DNA from: Bacillota bacterium
GTDB taxonomy: Bacteria > Bacillota > Clostridia > Lachnospirales > Anaerotignaceae
Length of the DNA stretch: 6,185 nt
Direction: 5' to 3'
Assembly: GCA_023413275.1 (NCBI GenBank)
Contig: JAEZPX010000242.1
Span: forward strand, 1-6,185
In this document: in pieces, positions 1 to 5,743 of the stretch
Numbering within the stretch: position 1 is the first letter of the stretch
Layout of the letters: each line of letters opens with the position of its first letter
The notes under the pieces: model-generated
The model's input: the letters and a program-made list of their open reading frames with translations, nothing else
Database searches by the model: none
Told to the model about the DNA's origin: nothing
Position numbers and translations under genes: made by a program

Positions 1-1009
1 CTCTGGTACGTATCGTAACACGGTTATGTTTGGGAATATAGCTATCCACAATACCAACTTTTAATCCCCACGTCTTGGGTCTTTCAAGGCTCATCATATC
101 TTTACCGCCGGCAGAGGTATAATATCCCTCAGTGAAACCCCCACGGTTAAATAGCTGAGTCAAAGCCTTCATATCTTCAGATGACACCTGATAATGATCT
201 GGATCATCAAAATACAAATCAATATATTTCCTATAAATGCCTGTAACTCCCGCCACATATTCAGGATTTTTCATCCGTCCTTCAATTTTCAAAGAGGCAA
301 TTCCGGCCTCTATCAGCTGGGGCAAAATCGTCACCGTCTGAATATCCTTTGGCGAAAGCAGATAACCTTCTTGCAATTTGTCTGCGCCCTTATAAAGGGT
401 ATAGGGTAACCGACAGGTTTGGGCACACCGTCCACGGTTGCCACTTCTACCTCCCAAAATACTGCTCATGAGGCACTGTCCGGAATAGCAAACACATAAA
501 GCTCCATGAATAAAGGTTTCAATTTCAGCCTCTGCCTGTTGTGTGATTTCACTGATTTCTTCCAAGGAAAGCTCACGGCTTAACACAATTTTAGAAAATC
601 CTAAGCTCTCCCAATAACGAACATCTTCCAAAGAGTTCGCTGTCATTTGAGTACTGGCATGCAACGGTAACTCCGGATAGTTCTCCCGAATTATTTTTGC
701 TGCTCCACTATCTTGAATAATTAGAGCATCAACACCCATCTTGTTTAGTTTTCCAACAAAATCGACTAATTCTTTTAATTCTTCTTCCTTATATAATGTA
801 TTAATCGTAACATATACCTTTACACCTCTTAGGTGGCAATAATCGCATGCCTCTTCCAATTCCTCTAATGAGAAATTTCCAGCGAATTGTCTCGCACTAA
901 AAAGCTTTCCTCCCAAATAAACGGCGTCACAACCATTGTTTACTGCCGCCTTCAAACTCTCCATAGAGCCTGCTGGAGCCAATAATTCAGGCTTATTCCT
1001 TGCAGACAT
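1..1009 (-). CDS. U32 family peptidase / RlhA-UbiU-like protein, C-terminal part outside window
   Basis: The first 336 residues are visible and the frame stays open to the left edge, so the gene is cut by the window, not broken. It opens with the family N-terminus KPELLAPAGS (residues 6-15), followed by a TIM-barrel-like stretch with DAVYLGG. The PROSITE-type U32 signature is at about 164-183 (ETFIHGALC...SGQC). Then come GRSGNRGRCAQTCR (187-200), LLSPKDIQ (217-224) and SLKIEGRMK. Cysteines are at 172, 174, 179, 195 and 199. U32 proteins include collagenase-like proteases and the RNA- or ubiquinone-hydroxylation factors RlhA and UbiU/V, which bind Fe-S clusters; which activity applies here is not visible. 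ATG 1009 is preferred over ATG 1015 because AGGAG at 1017-1021 lies 7 nt from the former and only 1 nt from the latter. It follows zapA, a common arrangement in Clostridia. Confidence 0.93.
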   Translation of the reverse strand, partial: MSARNKPELLAPAGSMESLKAAVNNGCDAVYLGGKLFSARQFAGNFSLEELEEACDYCHLRGVKVYVTINTLYKEEELKELVDFVGKLNKMGVDALIIQDSGAAKIIRENYPELPLHASTQMTANSLEDVRYWESLGFSKIVLSRELSLEEISEITQQAEAEIETFIHGALCVCYSGQCLMSSILGGRSGNRGRCAQTCRLPYTLYKGADKLQEGYLLSPKDIQTVTILPQLIEAGIASLKIEGRMKNPEYVAGVTGIYRKYIDLYFDDPDHYQVSSEDMKALTQLFNRGGFTEGYYTSAGGKDMMSLERPKTWGLKVGIVDSYIPKHNRVTIRTR

Positions 1010-1016
1010 TTTCATT

Positions 1017-1021
1017 CTCCT
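1017..1021 (-). promoter_or_regulatory. Ribosome binding site deciding the U32 gene start
   Basis: AGGAG on the minus strand. Two in-frame ATGs follow, at 1015 (1-nt gap) and 1009 (7-nt gap). The normal 5-9 nt spacing selects 1009, which also puts the family-typical KPELLAPAGS near the N-terminus. Confidence 0.75.
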
Positions 1022-1028
1022 CTCTAAA

Positions 1029-1072
1029 AAAGCGTTTACTGAATCTTTATATTTCTATAAAATGAACGCTTT
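1029..1072 (-). other. Inverted repeat in the U32 gene leader
   Basis: AAAGCGTT (1029-1036) is the exact reverse complement of AACGCTTT (1065-1072). Inside the 28-nt loop is a second small AT stem, TTTATA 1046-1051 against TATAAA 1056-1061. From the -10 at 1080-1085 the transcript should start near 1073, so the stem would form at the extreme 5' end of the mRNA. Its 3' arm runs into six Ts on the minus strand, just before the Shine-Dalgarno sequence. It could be a 5' stabilising hairpin or a weak attenuator; the stem has only three G-C pairs. Confidence 0.4.
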
Positions 1073-1079
1073 ACTATCC

Positions 1080-1107
1080 ATTATATCAAATTTTATTATT
1101 ACCAAAA
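1080..1107 (-). promoter_or_regulatory. Probable extended -10 promoter of the U32 gene
   Basis: On the minus strand TGATATAAT occupies 1088 to 1080: a perfect TATAAT (1080-1085) with the TGn extension. The best -35 is a poor TTTTGG at 1102-1107 with a 16-nt spacer, as is acceptable for extended -10 promoters. The predicted start is near 1073, giving a leader of about 64 nt. The same TGATATAAT nonamer occurs upstream of zapA at 2104-2112. Confidence 0.55.
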
Positions 1108-1140
1108 AAGCAAATCACCTTTCGTATTATAACGAAAGGT
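1104..1140 (-). terminator. Weak terminator-like hairpin after zapA
   Basis: ACCTTTCGT (1117-1125) and ACGAAAGGT (1132-1140) form a perfect 9-bp stem with a 6-nt loop. Reading on the minus strand it lies 67 nt past the zapA stop. It is followed by a T-rich stretch in which a pure six-T run begins only about 7 nt after the stem (1104-1109). That is weaker than a canonical intrinsic terminator, so read-through into the U32 gene is likely. It sits directly upstream of the U32 promoter. Confidence 0.45.
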
Positions 1141-1206
1141 CTGAGGCTTTTATTCTTTATTATTAAATAATTTATTTCATTTAACTCTTTTATAAAAAAG
1201 TAAAAC

Positions 1207-1806
1207 CTATTTTCTGCGGAGTTTTTCTCTTTTTGCTTTTAGAATCATTAACCGCTCCGCCCGTCCCCCCTTTAATCCCATGGGATAATAATGAGGTCTT
1301 TCTGCTGTTTGTAAAAGAGGTTCCAATTTCAGTTCCTCCTTCTCTTCCGGTTTTTCCTCCTTGATATCTTCCACCGGCTCTTCCTTCATCTCATCAAACT
1401 TTTCTTCAAAATCTATTTCAAATACTTCTCCAAACTCCTCAAGAGATGGTTTCTCTATTACTTGAATCTCTTTCACAGGCTGATTAGATTTCTCTTTTAA
1501 TTCTGCAATCTCCAGTCTGGCTACATCCAATTGAAAAACCAGCTCCTCAAGTCTCGTACTTAAACCTAAAATACGACCCTCAAGCTCGGCAACTTTTTCT
1601 TTTTCTTTAAAGTAATCATCTGCCACGTTTAAAGCCGCCAAAACATAAGCAAGACTGGTATCCATCTTTACTGCCGCTGCATTTTTACGAATTTCCACTA
1701 TTTTATCATCTATGTATGAGGCAACAGCCTGCATATGTATTTCCGTCTCTTCCCCCACAAGCGTAAAGGACTTTCCATCTACAAAAATTTTAATTCTGTT
1801 TTTCAA
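1207..1806 (-). CDS. zapA: Cell division protein ZapA with long charged C-terminal extension
   Basis: A 199-residue protein. Residues 1-65 match the ZapA head (IKIFVDGKSFTLVGEE, then an AVASYIDDKIVEI helix and the SLAYVLAALNVADDY segment). Residues 65-106 form a charged, heptad-like coiled coil. ZapA binds FtsZ filaments and promotes Z-ring bundling in the cytoplasm. Typical ZapA is about 90-110 residues. Here residues 107-165 add a Glu/Lys-rich, low-complexity acidic linker and 169-199 a basic tail with a PHYYPMGLKGG segment and many Arg/Lys. The start is TTG at 1804-1806: AGGAG at 1816-1820 lies 9 nt upstream, the family N-terminus begins exactly there, and no ATG is nearby. The following gene is a U32 peptidase, an association common in Clostridia. 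The function of the extension is unknown to me. Confidence 0.9.
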   Translation of the reverse strand: MKNRIKIFVDGKSFTLVGEETEIHMQAVASYIDDKIVEIRKNAAAVKMDTSLAYVLAALNVADDYFKEKEKVAELEGRILGLSTRLEELVFQLDVARLEIAELKEKSNQPVKEIQVIEKPSLEEFGEVFEIDFEEKFDEMKEEPVEDIKEEKPEEKEELKLEPLLQTAERPHYYPMGLKGGRAERLMILKAKREKLRRK

Positions 1807-1815
1807 AAAACTGCA

Positions 1816-1820
1816 CTCCT
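1816..1820 (-). promoter_or_regulatory. Ribosome binding site for the TTG start of zapA
   Basis: AGGAG inside a purine-rich GAGAGAGGAG stretch, 9 nt before TTG 1806. It supports a rare TTG initiation codon in place of a missing ATG. Confidence 0.7.
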
Positions 1821-1831
1821 CTCTCTCGCCC

Positions 1832-2097
1832 TTTACAAAATATGTAAAAATCCCACAAGTTTTATAAATACTCTATAAAGACTTGATCCAACGTACTCGT
1901 TGTAATCTCAAAATGAAAATGCAATTCTATCTTGCATTTTTATAAAATGCCATTTATAACTATGCATCTTTTCAACATCTTAAGTATGAAAATGTGTCTG
2001 CCAAATTCTATAACATCAGCCTTTTTAGAAGGCTTCGTTCCTGCCTATTAGTGTCTGCTTCTTGTTCTTTGTGATTTACTTTTAAGAAACATTTATT
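1832..2097 (-). other. Long AT-rich leader upstream of zapA; no gene recognised
   Basis: About 290 nt separate the predicted start near 2097 from zapA. No convincing CDS, tRNA or known riboswitch core was recognised. It holds several small hairpins. AGCCTT 2018-2023 pairs with AAGGCT 2029-2034. AAAATGCAA 1916-1924 pairs with TTGCATTTT 1932-1940. GCATTTT 1934-1940 can alternatively pair with AAAATGC 1944-1950. TTTACA 1832-1837 pairs with TGTAAA 1843-1848, close to the zapA ribosome site. The middle two share an arm and so exclude each other. This could be a regulatory leader or a small RNA gene, or simply an AT-rich spacer. Confidence 0.4.
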
Positions 2098-2103
2098 TTT
2101 ATA

Positions 2104-2132
2104 ATTATATCATATCTGCCATCAGTACGGAA
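2104..2132 (-). promoter_or_regulatory. Probable extended -10 promoter for zapA
   Basis: The minus strand carries TGATATAAT (2112 to 2104), with TATAAT at 2104-2109. With a 17-nt spacer the -35 would be TTCCGT (2127-2132), which keeps only the leading TT of the consensus. It lies just past the terminator of the upstream operon, as expected for a new transcription unit. The predicted start is around 2097. Confidence 0.5.
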
Positions 2133-2146
2133 TGCTTTTTTATAAT

Positions 2147-2183
2147 AAAAAAACCTTTTGGCAGGGTTTCCCCTGCCAAAAGG
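2147..2183 (-). terminator. Strong intrinsic terminator of the oxidoreductase operon
   Basis: CCTTTTGGCAGGG (2154-2166) and CCCTGCCAAAAGG (2171-2183) form a perfect 13-bp stem. In minus-strand RNA the 4-nt loop is GAAA, a stable GNRA tetraloop. Seven Us follow directly (2147-2153). It begins 26 nt after the gamma-subunit stop codon. There is no T-run on the plus-strand side, so it is one-directional. Confidence 0.95.
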
Positions 2184-2209
2184 CCGTCAATATTTAGGAT
2201 CAAATAGTG

Positions 2210-2764
2210 TTATTTGTAATTTTTCGCAAATTCGAAACCAATTTCAAATGCTTTCTTGTTATCAGGGATAAATTTTGCTTTCGCGCCCCCGAAAACATGA
2301 GCAAATGCATCATCAATGCTTTCCACTTTTACAGAACCGGTTGCCTGAATAACAGCACCCAAAAGAATAATGTTTGCCAATTTTGCACTGCCAAATTCCT
2401 GTGTTGCCATGGAGTTTGCAGGAACATTCATCACCTGGATATTGCTTCTTTCTTCCTTCAAAACAGCCAAATCAGAATTTGCAATCAAAACGCCGCCATC
2501 ACCAAGGATGTCAACAAATTTATCTAAAGAAGGCTGATTCATTGCAATCACACAATTTGCATCACTGGTGATTACAGGAGAGCCAATTGATTCATCAGAT
2601 ACAATAACATGGCAGTTCGCTGTACCACCACGCATTTCAGGACCATAGGAAGGGCACCATGAAACCTCATGACCCTCTAACATGCCTGCGTAAGCCAGGA
2701 TCTTACCCATGGAAAGTGTACCCTGACCGCCGAAACCTGCACAACAAATTCTCTGTGTATTCAT
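2210..2764 (-). CDS. korC: 2-oxoacid:ferredoxin oxidoreductase, gamma subunit
   Basis: A 184-residue protein of the POR/KOR gamma family, whose usual length is about 180-190. GFGGQG is at residues 10-15, followed by a Rossmann-like first helix. The conserved SYGPEMRGG is at 39-47. A VIVSDESIGSPVI strand-turn follows, and MNQPSLDKF is near 75-83. In this superfamily the gamma domain packs on the alpha/beta core and contributes to the CoA-binding side of the complex. The ATG at 2764 is chosen over in-frame codons further upstream. Starting there puts GFGGQG at the usual place, and AGGAGG at 2774-2779 sits 9 nt ahead inside the end of the beta gene. The beta stop codon is only 1 nt before this ATG, so translation is probably coupled. 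It is the last gene of the operon and is followed by a strong terminator. Confidence 0.93.
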   Translation of the reverse strand: MNTQRICCAGFGGQGTLSMGKILAYAGMLEGHEVSWCPSYGPEMRGGTANCHVIVSDESIGSPVITSDANCVIAMNQPSLDKFVDILGDGGVLIANSDLAVLKEERSNIQVMNVPANSMATQEFGSAKLANIILLGAVIQATGSVKVESIDDAFAHVFGGAKAKFIPDNKKAFEIGFEFAKNYK

Positions 2765-2765
2765 A

Positions 2766-3518
2766 TTATTTGCCCTCCTCTGCAGTGATGTCCTTGTAAA
2801 CGCCAAGAGGATAGTAAGGGATCATTTTTTCTCTTACAAATTCCATAGATTTTACAGGTGTAAGACCCCAGTTTGTAGGACAAGTAGAAACAACCTCTAC
2901 AAATGTAAAGCCAAGACCTTGCTTCTGAATTTCAAAAGCTTTTCTAATTGCCTTTTTTGCCTGAGTAACCTGAGCAGGTGTGGAAATACTTACTCTTTCA
3001 ATGTAAGCAGGACCATCTAAAGTTGCAAGCATTTCGGAAACACGGATGGGGTTACCGTTGATTTTAGGATCACGGCCAGCCTTTGCAGTTGTTGCCTTCA
3101 TGCCTGGCAATGTAGTAGGCGCCATCTGGCCACCTGTCATACCATAAATACCATTGTTGATGAAAACAGTAGTGATTTTTTCGCCTCTTGCAGCTGCATG
3201 AACGATTTCTGCAGTACCGATGGAAGCCAAGTCACCGTCACCCTGATATGTCATAACCAATTTATCGGGATGTACTCTTTTAATACCAGTTGCAGTTGCG
3301 GGAGCACGACCATGTGCACACTGAATTGCATCGAAATTAAAATATTTGTTTGCAAATACAGCACAACCAACAGGAACTGCTGCAATTGCGTTTTTGTCTT
3401 CGCCCATTTCCTCTAAAACTTCTGCTACAAGTCTGTGAACGATACCATGTGCACAACCAGGACAATAATGCAATTTTACATCAGTTAAAGCTTTGGGTTT
3501 TTGAAATATAACTGCCAT
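2766..3518 (-). CDS. korB: 2-oxoacid:ferredoxin oxidoreductase, beta subunit (thiamine diphosphate and [4Fe-4S])
   Basis: A 250-residue TPP-binding subunit. HYCPGCAHG at 17-25 gives Cys19 and Cys22. With Cys52 (VGCAVF) and Cys213 (STCPTNW) these fit the four-cysteine pattern that holds the proximal [4Fe-4S] cluster in structurally known beta subunits. The TPP/Mg motif starts at GDGD 93-96 and ends at NN 121-122, followed by IYGMTGGQ. The enzyme oxidatively decarboxylates a 2-oxoacid with CoA to acyl-CoA and CO2 and reduces ferredoxin; such enzymes can run in reverse. The start ATG overlaps the alpha stop in TAATG (shared base 3518), with GGAGGTGA at 3525-3532. Substrate choice between 2-oxoglutarate and branched-chain 2-oxoacids cannot be settled here; relatives are labelled both ways. 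Confidence 0.94.
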   Translation of the reverse strand: MAVIFQKPKALTDVKLHYCPGCAHGIVHRLVAEVLEEMGEDKNAIAAVPVGCAVFANKYFNFDAIQCAHGRAPATATGIKRVHPDKLVMTYQGDGDLASIGTAEIVHAAARGEKITTVFINNGIYGMTGGQMAPTTLPGMKATTAKAGRDPKINGNPIRVSEMLATLDGPAYIERVSISTPAQVTQAKKAIRKAFEIQKQGLGFTFVEVVSTCPTNWGLTPVKSMEFVREKMIPYYPLGVYKDITAEEGK

Positions 3519-4576
3519 TATTTGTCACCTCCCATAACTTTCTTACCAAACTCAACAATTTCATCTACCGCAGGAACGATACCACCTGTTCTGCCATAGA
3601 ACTCAATTTTGTTTTTATCGTTACAAGCATAAGCAACGTCTTGAACCATTTGTCCCATGCTCATTTCCACGTCAAGATATTTTTTAATGTTCTTGTCCCA
3701 TTTATCAAAAGCTTTTACAGGGAAAGGCCATAGTGTTTTTGGTCTAATCATACCAACTTTAAAGCCTTCTTCTCTTAAATAGCTGATTGCAGTTCTTACA
3801 ATTCTGGAGGATGTACCATAGGATACGAATGCATATTCAGCATCATCCATCAGGTATTCTTCCCAAGCCTGCTCATTTGCTTCAATCTTTGCATATTTCT
3901 CAAAATGTCTCTTGTTCCAAGCTTCACAATCAGCAGCTTCGATAACCAAGTTTTCTACCATATGCTTCTCGCCGTCGCCCTTACCGGTCAATGCCCAGTC
4001 TTTAGGAGGCAATTCTTTTTTACAAACATAGTTGAATTCAACGGGCTCCATCATCTGGCCAATCAAACCGTCAGCCAAAATGATAACTGGTGTTCCGTAG
4101 TAATCAGCCAAGTCAAAAGCTTCCATAACCATATCTACAGCTTCCTGTACGGATGCAGGTGCCATAACGATATCATGATAGTCACCGTTGGATCCACCTT
4201 TTACAGTCATGTTATAGTCAGCTTGACCGGGTTGAATTGTACCCAGACCAGGGCCGCCACGCATCATATTAATAATTACCGCAGGCAAGCCAGCATTAGA
4301 AATATAGCCGATGCCTTCCTGCTTCAAAGCGATACCGGGGGAAGAAGAACTTGTTAAAACACGAGCGCCTGCACCTGCAGCACCATAAACCATGTTGATT
4401 GCCGCAACTTCAGACTCAGCCTGAACAAACACACCGCCAACCTTGGGTAATTCGCTGGATAAGTATTCTGGAACTTCACTCTGAGGAGTTATCGGATAGC
4501 CAAAAAAGTATCTGCAACCCGCCTCAATCGCTGCCTTACCAACTGCTTCATTGCCTTTCATTAAAACCTTTGCCAT
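3518..4576 (-). CDS. korA: 2-oxoacid:ferredoxin oxidoreductase, alpha subunit (KorA/VorB type)
   Basis: A 352-residue alpha subunit. The YPITP motif at 27-31 (GYPITPQSEVPEYLS) is the signature that helps bind the 2-oxoacid and TPP in this superfamily. QAESEVAAINMVYGAAGAGAR (52-72) and LTSSSSPG (74-81) are typical of the pyrimidine-binding domain. MRGGPGLGTIQPGQADYN (105-122) corresponds to the RGGPSTG-type loop. Residues from about 247 (YAFVSYGTSSRIV) form the domain II/transketolase C-terminal fold. ATG 4576 is preferred over an in-frame TTG at 4603: AGGAGG at 4585-4590 lies 8 nt upstream, and the homologous N-terminus (MAKVLMKGNEA) begins there. The gene lies 19 nt after the delta subunit and overlaps beta by 1 nt. 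In clostridial genomes this type is often named VorB (3-methyl-2-oxobutanoate dehydrogenase), while the delta-alpha-beta-gamma order is that of KorDABC/OorDABC. The symbol is therefore given for the family only. Confidence 0.93.
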   Translation of the reverse strand: MAKVLMKGNEAVGKAAIEAGCRYFFGYPITPQSEVPEYLSSELPKVGGVFVQAESEVAAINMVYGAAGAGARVLTSSSSPGIALKQEGIGYISNAGLPAVIINMMRGGPGLGTIQPGQADYNMTVKGGSNGDYHDIVMAPASVQEAVDMVMEAFDLADYYGTPVIILADGLIGQMMEPVEFNYVCKKELPPKDWALTGKGDGEKHMVENLVIEAADCEAWNKRHFEKYAKIEANEQAWEEYLMDDAEYAFVSYGTSSRIVRTAISYLREEGFKVGMIRPKTLWPFPVKAFDKWDKNIKKYLDVEMSMGQMVQDVAYACNDKNKIEFYGRTGGIVPAVDEIVEFGKKVMGGDK

Positions 4577-4595
4577 TGAAATTTCCTCCTCTCTG

Positions 4596-4811
4596 TTAGT
4601 CAAGTTTTTCTACTGTAATTGCACAGTCTGGACACATTTTTGCACAGCTTGTGCAAGCGATACAATCGTCATTTACTGATTCTGCAGGGTTATAGCCTGC
4701 AGCATTAATTTTGGTTTCGGAAAGCTTCAGCACATGCTTTGGACAAACAGAAACACAAAGTTCACAGCCCTTACAGAGCATTTCGTTAATGATTACTCTA
4801 CCTTTTGCCAT
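4596..4811 (-). CDS. korD: 2-oxoacid:ferredoxin oxidoreductase, delta subunit (2x[4Fe-4S] ferredoxin-like)
   Basis: A 71-residue protein that is almost entirely a bacterial-type 2x[4Fe-4S] domain. The first cluster motif is CxxCxxCxxxCP at Cys13, 16, 19 and 23. The second is CxxCxxCxxxCP at Cys50, 53, 56 and 60. An extra Cys63 follows. It should sit in the oxidoreductase complex and carry electrons from the beta-subunit cluster to soluble ferredoxin. The start is ATG 4811, with GGAGG at 4821-4825 placed 9 nt upstream. It lies 28 nt after the ATPase gene and 19 nt before alpha. A free ferredoxin is formally possible, but the operon position and size match delta subunits. Confidence 0.92.
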   Translation of the reverse strand: MAKGRVIINEMLCKGCELCVSVCPKHVLKLSETKINAAGYNPAESVNDDCIACTSCAKMCPDCAITVEKLD

Positions 4812-4839
4812 TCAAATACACCTCCATAAATATTTAAAT

Positions 4840-5574
4840 TTACATCCAGGTTTTTCTCATATAAAACTTCATAGGGAACAATTCACCGGAAAGCCCTTGA
4901 GGTATTTCTTCCGTCATTAATTCCTCAACATAAGAAACATACCTTACAGGAATCCCCGTTTGCTTTGTTACCTCTCTCAAAACCCTATCCCCGTCCAAAA
5001 GACACTGTGGAGTAGTCTCTCGAATCAGGTTTGTATTGTTAATAAAACCTGTCACCTTCAAACCCGACGAAAACTCAAGCTTCTCCATTTGCTCGATAAT
5101 CCCCTCTGGTGTGGACGTATCAGGACGATACGCATTGACAACCATAAAAAAATCTACTTCCGCATGGTCCAAAATGGGTTTTAAACGACCAAGCACCTTT
5201 GTCCCCACATCGTTTCCCCCCAAGTCAACGATGTAATCAAAGCTGTGATCCCTCGCCGGCATTGTCATAGCCGCAGAAACTGCAGGTACATCCAGCCCGT
5301 CCCCCTCAATTGAAGAGGATATCACCAAAATACCCGCCTTTTCTAATTCCTTCTTTTTTTCCCTAGAGCGAAAATAAACATTTACGATATCTAAATCGGC
5401 AATGGCAACCTTTCGGTTATATCCAGCGAGTTTCATAGCATAGTTCACTGCGAACTCAGTCTTGCCACTACCGTAGTGACCAGTAATAATACGAATTCTT
5501 TTATCATCAATAATTTCTTTATTCTCATTGATTCTGTCTATTCTTTCTTTTTCAATGAGCATCGTGTTGAGCAT
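4840..5574 (-). CDS. P-loop ATPase of unknown function, MinD/ParA/CbiA-like, operon leader
   Basis: A 244-residue soluble protein with no signal peptide or membrane segment. Residue numbers here start at ATG 5574. Walker A is GHYGSGKT at 32-39. ADLDIVNVYFRSR (59-71) looks like the MinD/ParA switch I (DxD) region. IVDLGGNDVG (115-124) is the Walker B region. VVNAYRPDTSTPEG (145-158) and GFINNTNLIRETT (176-188) resemble the base-recognition strands of SIMIBI-class NTPases. The signature lysine of MinD/ParA (KGGxGKT) is replaced by His33. There is no C-terminal CxxC as in Mrp/ApbC iron-sulfur carriers; the only cysteine is Cys191. ATG 5574 is preferred over GTG 5583 because GAGGTG at 5581-5586 is 6 nt from the former and overlaps the latter. 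It is first in the operon, so a maturation or regulatory role for the oxidoreductase is an inference from context only. Confidence 0.85.
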   Translation of the reverse strand: MLNTMLIEKERIDRINENKEIIDDKRIRIITGHYGSGKTEFAVNYAMKLAGYNRKVAIADLDIVNVYFRSREKKKELEKAGILVISSSIEGDGLDVPAVSAAMTMPARDHSFDYIVDLGGNDVGTKVLGRLKPILDHAEVDFFMVVNAYRPDTSTPEGIIEQMEKLEFSSGLKVTGFINNTNLIRETTPQCLLDGDRVLREVTKQTGIPVRYVSYVEELMTEEIPQGLSGELFPMKFYMRKTWM

Positions 5575-5580
5575 TGGATT

Positions 5581-5586
5581 CACCTC
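5581..5586 (-). promoter_or_regulatory. Ribosome binding site deciding the ATPase start
   Basis: GAGGTG on the minus strand, 6 nt from ATG 5574. The in-frame GTG at 5583 lies inside this site and is therefore an unlikely start. Confidence 0.7.
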
Positions 5587-5671
5587 ATTTTTTAAACAAA
5601 CCCTATTAAATGTACTAAAAAATGTGCAATTTGTATATAATAGTCATTTTAGTGTTTATATGTACCAAAAA

Positions 5672-5721
5672 AAATAAGTTTATACCCTTACTTTTAATGA
5701 TAAATAAATAATAACTTATTT
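5672..5721 (-). other. Inverted repeat with T-run in the operon leader (possible weak attenuator)
   Basis: AAATAAGTT (5672-5680) is the reverse complement of AACTTATTT (5713-5721), with a 32-nt loop. On the minus strand the second arm runs into eight Ts before GGTAC. The layout resembles an attenuator within the roughly 160-nt leader of the ATPase-oxidoreductase operon. The stem has only one G-C pair and would be weak, so chance in AT-rich DNA is a fair alternative. Confidence 0.3.
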
Positions 5722-5743
5722 CAAGCCACTATCCTGTGTATAC

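Noticed and set aside
936..1166. Plus-strand frame of 76 codons spanning the U32-zapA gap
   Set aside because: Begins inside the antisense of the U32 gene, covers its promoter and a hairpin, and lacks a Shine-Dalgarno sequence.
2048..2092. 14-codon basic leader peptide (minus strand) near the zapA start site, ending in TAA TAG
   Set aside because: No Shine-Dalgarno sequence and expected by chance at this length; no run of regulatory codons as in attenuators.
2207..2571. Two overlapping plus-strand frames opposite the gamma subunit
   Set aside because: Antisense shadows of korC with no ribosome site or family features.
2765..2806. Upstream start at 2806 adding 14 residues to the gamma subunit
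   Set aside because: It lies within the beta gene, and the extra residues are not family-like; ATG 2764 has AGGAGG 9 nt upstream.
3905..4357. Plus-strand reading frame of 150 codons
   Set aside because: Lies fully antisense within the well-supported alpha-subunit gene; no recognisable domain.
4577..4603. TTG start at 4603 adding nine residues to the alpha subunit
   Set aside because: It overlaps the delta stop region and its own ribosome site; ATG 4576 has AGGAGG at 8 nt and the family N-terminus.
5631..5641. Plus-strand TATAAT at 5636-5641 as a divergent promoter
   Set aside because: No suitable -35 at 16-18 nt and no plus-strand gene downstream; such hexamers are expected in this AT-rich leader.
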